NCBI GenBank assembly: GCA_964462445.1
Contig: CAYWXG010000004.1
Location: forward strand, 1 to 64,000
Direction: 5' to 3'
Source of the DNA: JAGBWK01 sp964462445
GTDB lineage: Bacteria > Bacteroidota > Bacteroidia > Bacteroidales > Muribaculaceae
Length of the DNA: 64,000 nucleotides
A program made the translations under genes and the position numbers. Numbering within the stretch: the first letter of the stretch is position 1; each line of letters starts with the position of its first letter. Shown piece after piece: positions 43,454 to 50,520 of this stretch. A model generated the notes under the pieces. It saw only the letters and a program-made list of their open reading frames with translations, ran no database searches and had not been told where the DNA came from.

Positions 43454-44632
43454 ATGGCAAAAGAAGTGAAAAAGAAAGCAACAATATCAGCAACCGAAGG
43501 AAATAAAGATGCAAAACTAAATGCATTGAAAGCTGCAATGAGTAAAATCGAGAAGGACTATGGTCGTGGCGCAATAATGCGCATGGGTGATAACTCGGTG
43601 GAACAGGTTGAGGTGATACCAACCGGTTCGATAGGGCTTAACTATGCGTTGGGTGTAGGGGGATTTCCCAAGGGTAGAATAATTGAGATATATGGACCGG
43701 AATCGTCGGGAAAGACCACGCTGGCTATTCATGCGATTGCTCAAGTGCAAAATCAAGGGGGTATCGCAGCTATAATAGATGCCGAGCACGCGTTTGACCG
43801 ATTTTATGCTGAGAAATTGGGTGTAGATGTCAATGAATTGCTTTTGGCGCAGCCCGATAACGGGGAGCAGGCATTGGAAATCGTTGAGCAGTTGGTGCGT
43901 TCGGCGGCTGTCGATTTGATAGTGGTAGACTCGGTTGCAGCGTTGACTCCGAAAAGTGAGATAGAAGGGGAGATGGGTGACCGCAACATGGGATTACAGG
44001 CGCGATTGATGTCGCAGGCAATGCGAAAACTGACCGGTGCGATTTCCCGCACAAATACTACTTGTATATTTATCAATCAGTTGCGTGCAAATATTGGCGC
44101 GATGTTTGCACCGACTGAGGTGACAACCGGAGGGAATGCGTTGAAATTTTATTCGTCGGTGAGGGTTGAAATACGTCCCGGCACAGCGTTGAAAGAAGGG
44201 GAAACGGTGTTTGGTCGACACGCAAAAGTCAAAGTAGTGAAAAACAAGGTGGCGCCTCCATTCAAGCGTTGCGAATTCGACATCATGTTTGGCGAAGGGA
44301 TATCAAAATCCTATGAAATATTGGACCTTGGAGTTGAGTATAATATCATACAAAAATCGGGTTCATGGTTCCGTTATGGAGGTGGCAATTTGGCACAGGG
44401 GCGCGATGCCGCAAAGCGTGTAATCGATGATAATCCGGAGTTGGCGGCAGAACTTGAGGAGCAAATCATGGCAGCACTTTATGCCGCAGAGCAGGCGAGT
44501 GGAGCTAAAGGAAAGAAAGAGAAAGGCGCGACAACCCCAACTGACGAAGCTAAGGCATCGGAGAATGACGAGCTGGATGAATTGCTTGATGATGCAGATC
44601 TCGCCGAAATCGTCCTTGAGGAAGATTTCTAA
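43454..44632 (+). CDS. recA: RecA recombinase
   Basis: A 392-aa ATP-dependent strand-exchange protein for homologous recombination and SOS-type responses. The Walker A motif GPESSGKT is at residues 81-88. Other RecA marks are IDAEHAFD, LIVVDSVAAL (Walker B), the MRKLTGAISRTNTTCIFINQLR loop region and GGNALKFYSSVR. I use the ATG at 43454 (MAKEVKKK), not the in-frame TTG three codons earlier. The C-terminus is Lys/Ala-rich then strongly acidic (ENDELDELLDDADLAEIV), as usual for regulatory tails. The gene is monocistronic. Confidence 0.98.
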   Translation: MAKEVKKKATISATEGNKDAKLNALKAAMSKIEKDYGRGAIMRMGDNSVEQVEVIPTGSIGLNYALGVGGFPKGRIIEIYGPESSGKTTLAIHAIAQVQNQGGIAAIIDAEHAFDRFYAEKLGVDVNELLLAQPDNGEQALEIVEQLVRSAAVDLIVVDSVAALTPKSEIEGEMGDRNMGLQARLMSQAMRKLTGAISRTNTTCIFINQLRANIGAMFAPTEVTTGGNALKFYSSVRVEIRPGTALKEGETVFGRHAKVKVVKNKVAPPFKRCEFDIMFGEGISKSYEILDLGVEYNIIQKSGSWFRYGGGNLAQGRDAAKRVIDDNPELAAELEEQIMAALYAAEQASGAKGKKEKGATTPTDEAKASENDELDELLDDADLAEIVLEEDF

Positions 44633-44782
44633 GAGGGAAAGAAAGGGGCTGGCATCAATGTCGGAGAGAGGTATGGTAAAAAGCAATAATGGCGATAAGA
44701 GTTGAGGCTGGACCTCGTGAAAATTCGTTAATCAGAGAATCCCAATTTGACATAGTAAAAGAGCCCCTTACAAAAAAGACGT

Positions 44783-44822
44783 AAAAATGCTGGGAAAGTT
44801 GCCTTCTCCCCAGCATTTTTTT
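44783..44822. terminator. Bidirectional terminator between recA and a convergent lipoprotein gene
   Basis: The inverted repeat AAAAATGCTGGG / CCCAGCATTTTT is flanked by A- and T-runs, so it can serve both strands. It lies about 150 nt beyond the recA stop and 16 nt from the stop of the minus-strand gene. Confidence 0.88.
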
Positions 44823-44837
44823 ATACAGAGTATTTTT

Positions 44838-46715
44838 TTAGAGATCGACTAGCAAGGATGCAATATCACCTCTAGGTTCAACGACATAATCAATTGTTTT
44901 ATTTTTGGGGTCCATATTTAGTCTATATACAACAAAGTAAACTACACCCGTTTCAATTGAAGTAAGGGTCAATACTGGATAAGATCCGCCATCCATATAT
45001 CCAGGTGATGAGGAGTACCCTCCATCGAATTTATCCCAATAAAAACCACTTTCACCCCCCGATATATATTTTGTAGCCGAATAAATAATTCCAGAGTGCA
45101 ATCCAGACCATCTTATTTTTGCTTTATATTCTGCTTCTGGTACATTGTATCGTACATATATTGTGAAATTAGATATATTTGACGTATTCTCTAAACTTCC
45201 CCAATATTTAATAGGAATAGAAATAGAAGATGTTAGATTATTTTGTCCCATAGTGGATATTTCAACTTCACTATCATCATAGTATATCACTTTTGAATCT
45301 TCAATATGATAAGCCTTAACATAGTATGTTGTACCTGGTTGCAATTCATCAAGCATCCATTCGGTTGTGTTATAATCGGCTTCTTTAGTCGAATTGTCCG
45401 AAATCTTTGGATTAGGAGCAGTACCGTAACACAATCCATAATTTTTTTGCCTCGAAGAAGGAACTTTAACATTTACAAATAATTGATACATTCCAATTTT
45501 AGATGCAGCAATTTCTATACCGGAAGGAACTGCACCTGTTGTGGAAAATGAGCATTGGCTACCATAAGAAACCTTTCCATCTACTTTTGCGTAAAGACGT
45601 ACATAATACTTTGTCCCTTTTTCCAAATTAGTCAATGAAACATTTATTGTATTCGTCTCTGCACTTTTTACCATGCTATTAATCGTTGGATTTTCAGATG
45701 TTGAATAGCACACCCCACGTTCTTGAACAGAACCTCCATTGATATTTATGGACCCTTTCACCGTAACAGAGGTGTCGGTAATATCCTCTATCGTAGGCTC
45801 TGAAATAGTAATTTTAGGCGTTTCGGGAGTTTCTGGAAAATCCTTGTCAGTGGATTGGTAAGTTTCTGATTTCGATGATGCAACACTATTTCCAGAGGAG
45901 ATACTAATGATTTTTAACTCAGTTTGAGTCAAAGATTCCACTTTATAATCACCTATATTTGATAGCGATATTTGCTTTTTTGTTTTGTCTAATTGATATG
46001 TTCCATTCATCGATGTCGGCTCTTCACCAGGAAATACAATGGCACGTTTGTATTCCCCCTTGTTGTCAAAACACAAATACAAATCATAGTTAGATTGCTT
46101 ACTAATCCACGTAGTCGAAGTCAAATATTCCCAATTTAAAGCTTGAGAATTGGGATTGTCGTTATCTTTTACCTCGTTAGCTAATTCCTCAATTGATTTA
46201 TAACTATCATACACAAACGCCCCTTTTACCGTCATCCAATCATCGGTTGATTCGAAATGCGTCAACTTACCTTCGTATGTACCATAATTGGGCGATTTGA
46301 AAGTTAATTCCAGCTCATAATAAAAATTTTGAGCAAACCCTATTATGCCTAAAAGATCATAGTGGAACATACACGAAACATCGGCAGTATTTTTATCAGT
46401 TTTCTCATAGTAGAATGATGGCGAGCCAATGACCGTATATTCTATTGGCTCCACATAAATCTTAGCTTTCATAGGATCTGTAGCAGCTATAACTCTATAT
46501 TTAAGATCATATTCACCATCTTCAATCCCATAAAACCTAAATTCTTTTCCCGCGACATTATCAGGAGCAAATTCAGCGTTTTGTGATCCACCAGAACTAG
46601 AGGAATCTCCATTCAGATTTGGATCTAAATCCGGGTCGGAAGAGCAAGAAACAGATAGCATTGCAGTCAAAGCGATAGATAAACATTGACTTATGATATT
46701 TTTTATTTTGTTCAT
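44838..46715 (-). CDS. Lipoprotein with Fn3-like repeats, function unknown
   Basis: A 625-aa SPII lipoprotein (VSCS, Cys24) with a Ser/Asp/Gly-rich tether (about 25-50). The middle contains fibronectin-III-like modules: about 300-395 (DTSVTVKGSININGGSVQERGVC, then LEKGTKYYVRLYAKV) and about 400-490 (KNYGLCYGTAP, then LQPGTTYYVKAYHI). The N-terminal 290 residues match no family I know; a lipocalin-like β-rich segment (WEYLTSTTWI, then YDLYLCFDNKGEYKR) is suggestive. Base composition is more AT-rich than neighbouring recA and tdk, so this and the next gene may be accessory. It is probably displayed on the cell surface. Confidence 0.7.
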   Translation of the reverse strand: MNKIKNIISQCLSIALTAMLSVSCSSDPDLDPNLNGDSSSSGGSQNAEFAPDNVAGKEFRFYGIEDGEYDLKYRVIAATDPMKAKIYVEPIEYTVIGSPSFYYEKTDKNTADVSCMFHYDLLGIIGFAQNFYYELELTFKSPNYGTYEGKLTHFESTDDWMTVKGAFVYDSYKSIEELANEVKDNDNPNSQALNWEYLTSTTWISKQSNYDLYLCFDNKGEYKRAIVFPGEEPTSMNGTYQLDKTKKQISLSNIGDYKVESLTQTELKIISISSGNSVASSKSETYQSTDKDFPETPETPKITISEPTIEDITDTSVTVKGSININGGSVQERGVCYSTSENPTINSMVKSAETNTINVSLTNLEKGTKYYVRLYAKVDGKVSYGSQCSFSTTGAVPSGIEIAASKIGMYQLFVNVKVPSSRQKNYGLCYGTAPNPKISDNSTKEADYNTTEWMLDELQPGTTYYVKAYHIEDSKVIYYDDSEVEISTMGQNNLTSSISIPIKYWGSLENTSNISNFTIYVRYNVPEAEYKAKIRWSGLHSGIIYSATKYISGGESGFYWDKFDGGYSSSPGYMDGGSYPVLTLTSIETGVVYFVVYRLNMDPKNKTIDYVVEPRGDIASLLVDL

Positions 46716-46784
46716 AATAAAACTTATTTGATAGTTATAAATCTTAGAAGGCTGAAATTTGATTGCCTATTCTGCAATATGATG

Positions 46785-46839
46785 AATATGGCTTGTGGTA
46801 ATGATTGTCATAACTTCCGCACACATCACAAGCCATATT
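46785..46839. repeat. 13-bp perfect inverted repeat
   Basis: AATATGGCTTGTG (46785-46797) and CACAAGCCATATT (46827-46839) are separated by 29 nt. It lies between two minus-strand lipoprotein genes. There is no long T-run on either side, so it could be a weak terminator, an operator or an mRNA structure. Confidence 0.65.
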
Positions 46840-46897
46840 TCTATAATCAAACGCTGTTACACCAGCGTCATTAATAAATTATAAAATCTAATTGCTG

Positions 46898-47539
46898 TTA
46901 TTCTTCTAAATATACCTTAAGTTTATCTCCTTCAGAAACGACGGAACTACTTAATTTATTCCATTTAATCAAATCATTCACTTTAACACCATATTCTTTT
47001 GCTATACTTGATAGCGTTTCTCCTTTTTTTACTTGGTGGAAAAATAATATTGATGCGGTTTCCTCATTTTGTGATTGAGTATTGATTATATGGGTTGGAG
47101 TATTTGCATTATCATTAGATTGATAATAATTAGTCCTTTGATCCCCATTATTATGAGAATTAACATTATTGTTATAATTATTGGAATCATCTATATACAA
47201 TGGAGTACCTTCAACGATGTAGGAACTTTGGCCATATAAAATAGCATCCCAAAAACTACTCTTAACAACACCATCTGCAAGCCCTACGCATCCGGGATGT
47301 TGATGTATTGCTTTATCAATTGCTTCTTTCATGTTTGGAGAACCAATAGGGAGAAATAAGATTATATGAGATTTGTCAACGCCCTTTACTCGAGTATCAG
47401 CTTTCTTGATTTTAGTTGATTCAATGCCTAATGGCACATTTTTAGTTGAAATTACAGTAAAATCGGTGAGTCTGTGAGTACAACTGCCGAGAATTAATAC
47501 GACAGAGGCTAAAGCGGAAAGTGATAATGCTTTTTTCAT
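46898..47539 (-). CDS. LysM-domain lipoprotein
   Basis: A 213-aa SPII lipoprotein (LGSC, Cys20). Residues 25-115 form a conserved-looking domain that I cannot name (DKSHIILFLPIGSPNMKEAID, then HPGCVGLADGVV); it resembles small Bacteroidales lipoproteins of unknown function. Residues 120-165 are a low-complexity Asn-rich linker. Residues 168-212 form a LysM peptidoglycan-binding domain (HQVKKGETLSSIAKEYGVKVNDLI). The protein is therefore probably anchored in a membrane and attached to the cell wall. It is encoded upstream of the Fn3 lipoprotein on the same strand. Confidence 0.75.
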   Translation of the reverse strand: MKKALSLSALASVVLILGSCTHRLTDFTVISTKNVPLGIESTKIKKADTRVKGVDKSHIILFLPIGSPNMKEAIDKAIHQHPGCVGLADGVVKSSFWDAILYGQSSYIVEGTPLYIDDSNNYNNNVNSHNNGDQRTNYYQSNDNANTPTHIINTQSQNEETASILFFHQVKKGETLSSIAKEYGVKVNDLIKWNKLSSSVVSEGDKLKVYLEE

Positions 47540-47661
47540 GACATTAATAGTTTTTGTAATAATCGAATAAAATTTGAATAAGCAAAGTTATAGATATTAA
47601 CACTCCATATCATGTGGGTGTCCGTAACTTATATTTACTAATGCGTATAATATTTTTACGC

Positions 47662-47880
47662 TTACTTATTTTCACAACAAGCAAAAGCGTCGGTATAGTA
47701 CTTAAAAAAATCGTGATTCAAGGCTTGCGATATGTGTAGCAGTAACTCGGTGTTAATTGAATGAGAAGAAAATATGTGATACACATTTGGGCGAGCGCAA
47801 TTAATTTTTCGCGCTAACCATGCCGGAGTTCGCTCCTGCCGTTCAAGTTCTTCTTTGATTAACTGACCAATGTGTATCAT
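47662..47880 (-). CDS. Small XRE-type helix-turn-helix protein
   Basis: A 72-aa DNA-binding protein, starting at 47880 (MIHIGQLIKEELERQ). An upstream in-frame ATG at 47913 adds 11 residues that look non-conserved. The helix-turn-helix runs over residues 5-55: LIKEELERQERTPAWLARKINCARPNVYHIF, with PAWLARKI as the first HTH helix and RPNVYHIF as recognition helix. It ends LNHDFFKYYT plus a Cys-Cys tail. This size and pattern are common in Bacteroidales orphan regulators. Directly upstream is a 121-nt imperfect hairpin that would lie in its 5' leader. Confidence 0.7.
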   Translation of the reverse strand: MIHIGQLIKEELERQERTPAWLARKINCARPNVYHIFSSHSINTELLLHISQALNHDFFKYYTDAFACCENK

Positions 47881-47910
47881 AAAAAAGTGGAACTGCTGTT
47901 TGCGTATCTT

Positions 47911-48031
47911 CAACTAAGGTACCGCCAAGCACCTCGAACACAGATAAGCAAAAAGCAGTTCACACCTACGCGGGTATGAACTCCTGGATTCTGCTTATTC
48001 TCGTGTTCTGAAAGTTGGCGGTTTTTAGTTG
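47911..48031. ncRNA. Long imperfect hairpin: structured leader or small RNA candidate
   Basis: A nearly continuous inverted repeat of 121 nt. The stems are 47911-47917/48025-48031 (7 bp), 47921-47928/48015-48022 (8 bp), 47936-47941/48003-48008 (6 bp), 47942-47950/47992-48001 (9 bp with a one-base bulge), 47958-47962/47977-47981 (5 bp) and an inner 3 bp. On the minus strand it would form the 5' leader of the XRE-type gene. A minus-strand TATGTTTG box at 48122-48115 could start that transcript. A 6S-like RNA or a MITE-type element are alternatives that I cannot exclude. Confidence 0.55.
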
Positions 48032-48309
48032 AGAGAATAAGAGCCAAAAGCCCTAATGATTATATGTTATTTTCTAATATGTTTAGTCTATACTTTCTTT
48101 TTTTAATTCTGATACAAACATAATCATTTTTTTGTGATTTTTCTGCTTATTGGTCAAAAATAGTATATAAAAGTGCTATAATTGGTTGATTTTCTTGATT
48201 TTGCACTATTTGTATTAGAAATGGCTAAAAAGTTTGTCCAAAATGTGGGCAAAAGAGGTTGAAGCGCAGATAATGTCGTTGTTGATGGAATCGGATGGTT
48301 CGAACAAAA
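48032..48309. other. AT-rich spacer downstream of the hairpin
   Basis: No credible gene. It contains the minus-strand TATGTTTG box at 48122-48115 and an unexplained AT-rich stretch. A plus-strand frame here is too poor in coding signals to support. Confidence 0.4.
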
Positions 48310-48336
48310 TAAAGCGAGGGAACTGCCTCGCTTTTT
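48310..48336 (-). terminator. Terminator of thymidine kinase gene
   Basis: The stem AAAGCGAGG / CCTCGCTTT has a short loop. On the minus strand TATTTTG follows, and on the plus strand a T-run follows, so it may work both ways. It is located about 33 nt past the tdk stop. Confidence 0.8.
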
Positions 48337-48368
48337 CGCTTTTACATAAACAAGAAATTATTATTGTA

Positions 48369-48992
48369 TTATATGAACGGAAGGGTATTGCGTGATGATT
48401 GCTCGATGCGCTTGTTGCGCCAACATTTGCGGCATACGGCAATGTAGCGGTCGTCGCCACCGATTTCAACTTGGTCCCCCTCTTCAACGAAATCGCCGTT
48501 GGCGTCGATACGTGCGTTTATGATTGTCTTGTGACCGCAAGTACAAGTAGATTTGATTTCGTCGATTGTGTCGGCAATTTCAAACAGCCGACGCGAACCT
48601 TCGAAGAGGTGGGATTGGAAGTCGGTGCGCAATCCGTAGCAGATTACGTTTGAGCCAAAGTCGTCGACAATACGTGAAAGTTGGTCAACTTGTTCGGCAG
48701 TTAAGAATTGCGCTTCATCTATTAAGAACCAATCAATCACGGTCATAGTTTTTTCAAACATATCGTGAGCGAAGGCGTAAAGGTCGGTGTCGTGGTATAT
48801 CCATTGGCATTTGCGTTGAATCCCGATGCGCGATTTGATGACATTATCTTTTTCGCGAGTATCGATTACGGGCTTCATGCAAATGTAGCTCATGTTGCGT
48901 TCCTCGAAGTTGTAGGCTGTGGTCAGAAGCAAGGCCGTTTTCGCCGAGCCCATAGTGCCATATCTGAAATATAGTTTCCCTTTGCGATTCAT
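48369..48992 (-). CDS. tdk: Thymidine kinase (type II)
   Basis: A 207-aa salvage enzyme phosphorylating thymidine with ATP in the cytoplasm. P-loop GTMGSAKT is at residues 12-19, DEAQFL with catalytic Glu93 follows LI, the lasso region GLRTDFQSHLFEGS is intact, and two Cys pairs (CTCGHKT and CRKCW) form the structural zinc site. The size matches bacterial type II thymidine kinases. It is a single-gene unit with its own terminator. Confidence 0.96.
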   Translation of the reverse strand: MNRKGKLYFRYGTMGSAKTALLLTTAYNFEERNMSYICMKPVIDTREKDNVIKSRIGIQRKCQWIYHDTDLYAFAHDMFEKTMTVIDWFLIDEAQFLTAEQVDQLSRIVDDFGSNVICYGLRTDFQSHLFEGSRRLFEIADTIDEIKSTCTCGHKTIINARIDANGDFVEEGDQVEIGGDDRYIAVCRKCWRNKRIEQSSRNTLPFI

Positions 48993-49131
48993 GGTAGGAT
49001 GTGAATGATTGGTAATGAAAAATTTTAGTCAAAGATAAGGCTTTTCGTTACTAAGAGCAAATAAAATGAACAAAAGATTTTAACAAGAAGCAACGAAAGC
49101 GCTTGGTAGGGGAGATGGCAAGTAGGTGTAA

Positions 49132-49890
49132 TTATTTGACGTAGAAGCATTGAACTTTGCCCACGGGGAGCTTCCCTTCGAGTTTGAGGGGAATGTGGTT
49201 GGTGTCGGTGGAAATCCATGCCCACATGTCGTCGGATGTTTTTTTGCCCCCTTCGCCGGTGAAAGTAAATGATATTTTGTAAGCCGGGAAAATTTCGTCG
49301 TTAATTTCAACGGAGTCGGTGCCGAGGTAGGTGATGGCAAGCGCTTCTTTTCGTTTGCCGGAAAAAACGGTGAGGTCCTTCTTGTCGCCGATGTTCATGG
49401 TGGAGTAGTCGATGGAGCGCATATAATAGAAGGCACTGAGCATGTCGAGGGTCAAGCCGTCGGCTTCAAGAGTGATTTCGGATTTGGTGATAGGTTTTTT
49501 CTTCGATTTCTGTTTCCATCGTTGACAATTGGCGGTGACGTGCCCTCCAATGCGATTATAAGTTATTAAATCACGTTTGTATTCGCCACCCTCATGAGTA
49601 ATTTTTTCGTAATATGCAGGCTCCATAGTGAAGATGTTCATGGAGCCGAGAAGGGTGTCGCGCACGGTGTAGAATGCATCGGCCCATTTTTCGGTGCGGG
49701 CGGTGAGCTGTGCCTTGATGGTTTGTGCATCGGTGCGCTGAGTCGAAAGATTTACTCTGCCGGCCTGTTTGTTGACAAGTCCCCATTTGTACATTACGCG
49801 ATAGTTTATCGACTCGCCGTCATTGACTTGGGCGTTGACTCCGAAGGTCGCGGAAAGAGCTATTATGAGTATATAGATTATTTTCTTCAT
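49132..49890 (-). CDS. DUF3108-domain exported protein
   Basis: A 252-aa protein with signal peptide (1-20, GVNAQ). The DUF3108 pattern is recognisable: GESINYRVMYKWGLVNKQAG at the mature N-terminus, the ADAFYTVRDTLLGSMN region, SAFYYMRSIDYSTMNIGD, and the closing MWAWISTDTNHIPLKLEG. Family members are periplasmic or outer-membrane-associated β-rich proteins of unknown function. It is monocistronic. A minus-strand near-consensus TACCTTTA just upstream may be its -7 box. Confidence 0.85.
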   Translation of the reverse strand: MKKIIYILIIALSATFGVNAQVNDGESINYRVMYKWGLVNKQAGRVNLSTQRTDAQTIKAQLTARTEKWADAFYTVRDTLLGSMNIFTMEPAYYEKITHEGGEYKRDLITYNRIGGHVTANCQRWKQKSKKKPITKSEITLEADGLTLDMLSAFYYMRSIDYSTMNIGDKKDLTVFSGKRKEALAITYLGTDSVEINDEIFPAYKISFTFTGEGGKKTSDDMWAWISTDTNHIPLKLEGKLPVGKVQCFYVK

Positions 49891-50135
49891 ATAACTATGA
49901 CTATCAATTTGGTGAAAAGTTCGATTTAAAGGTAGTGTTTTTTTTTAGAACATAAAAACGCGGACATTCTGCGAGTGCAATTATAAATCGTAATTCTTGG
50001 ATTCCTTAAAATAGGATGATGAGATAAATGGTTGTAAGGCAATTTATTAATAGGGCGATTGCTGAATTTTGGATTTGTGTTGTGGGTTTTAAATAATGAT
50101 GTTAAAAAGATTTTTGAAAAATAAATGGGCTAAAA
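49891..50135. other. Intergenic spacer between the DUF3108 gene and the tRNA-Ser promoter
   Basis: AT-rich and without a credible gene. I see no structure beyond the promoter-like TACCTTTA on the minus strand near 49930. Confidence 0.4.
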
Positions 50136-50167
50136 TTTGGTGGATTGAAAATTAAATCATAACTTTG
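50136..50167 (+). promoter_or_regulatory. Bacteroidota-type promoter of tRNA-Ser
   Basis: TTTG at 50136-50139 and TAACTTTG at 50160-50167 are separated by 20 nt, a perfect match to the -33/-7 consensus. A leader of about 70 nt follows that contains the hairpin GTTGCC-GAG-GGCAAC just before the tRNA. Confidence 0.85.
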
Positions 50168-50245
50168 CACTCGCAATGAGGAACAGCAACGGAGGTTGTA
50201 GAAAAAAAGCATTGCAGTTGCCGAGGGCAACAAGATATAAATAAT

Positions 50246-50333
<88 letters not shown>

Positions 50334-50336
50334 AGG

Positions 50337-50364
50337 AAAGGAAACCGAAAGGTTTCCTTTTTTT
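50337..50364 (+). terminator. Intrinsic terminator after tRNA-Ser
   Basis: Perfect 10-bp stem AAAGGAAACC / GGTTTCCTTT with a GAAA loop region and a T-run to 50364. Confidence 0.9.
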
Positions 50365-50427
50365 GTTGAGGGATGAGAACCCCCGGGGTTCGGCTTGCAG
50401 CTTTCAAAGAAAGAATCGTATATTACA

Positions 50428-50465
50428 GGCGAGCTAATTGTTGAGGGACAATTAGCTCGCCTTTT
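50428..50465 (+). terminator. Second strong hairpin after tRNA-Ser
   Basis: Perfect 14-bp stem GGCGAGCTAATTGT / ACAATTAGCTCGCC with the 6-nt loop TGAGGG, followed by TTTT. It may be a backup terminator for tRNA-Ser or the 3' end of a small transcript between the two hairpins. It also lies just downstream of the minus-strand ATPase gene, where no T-run would follow. Confidence 0.75.
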
Positions 50466-50520
50466 GTATTGAAATAACCTATGATGGTTGCGGTTATTTT
50501 CTTGAAATAGTTAATATTGG

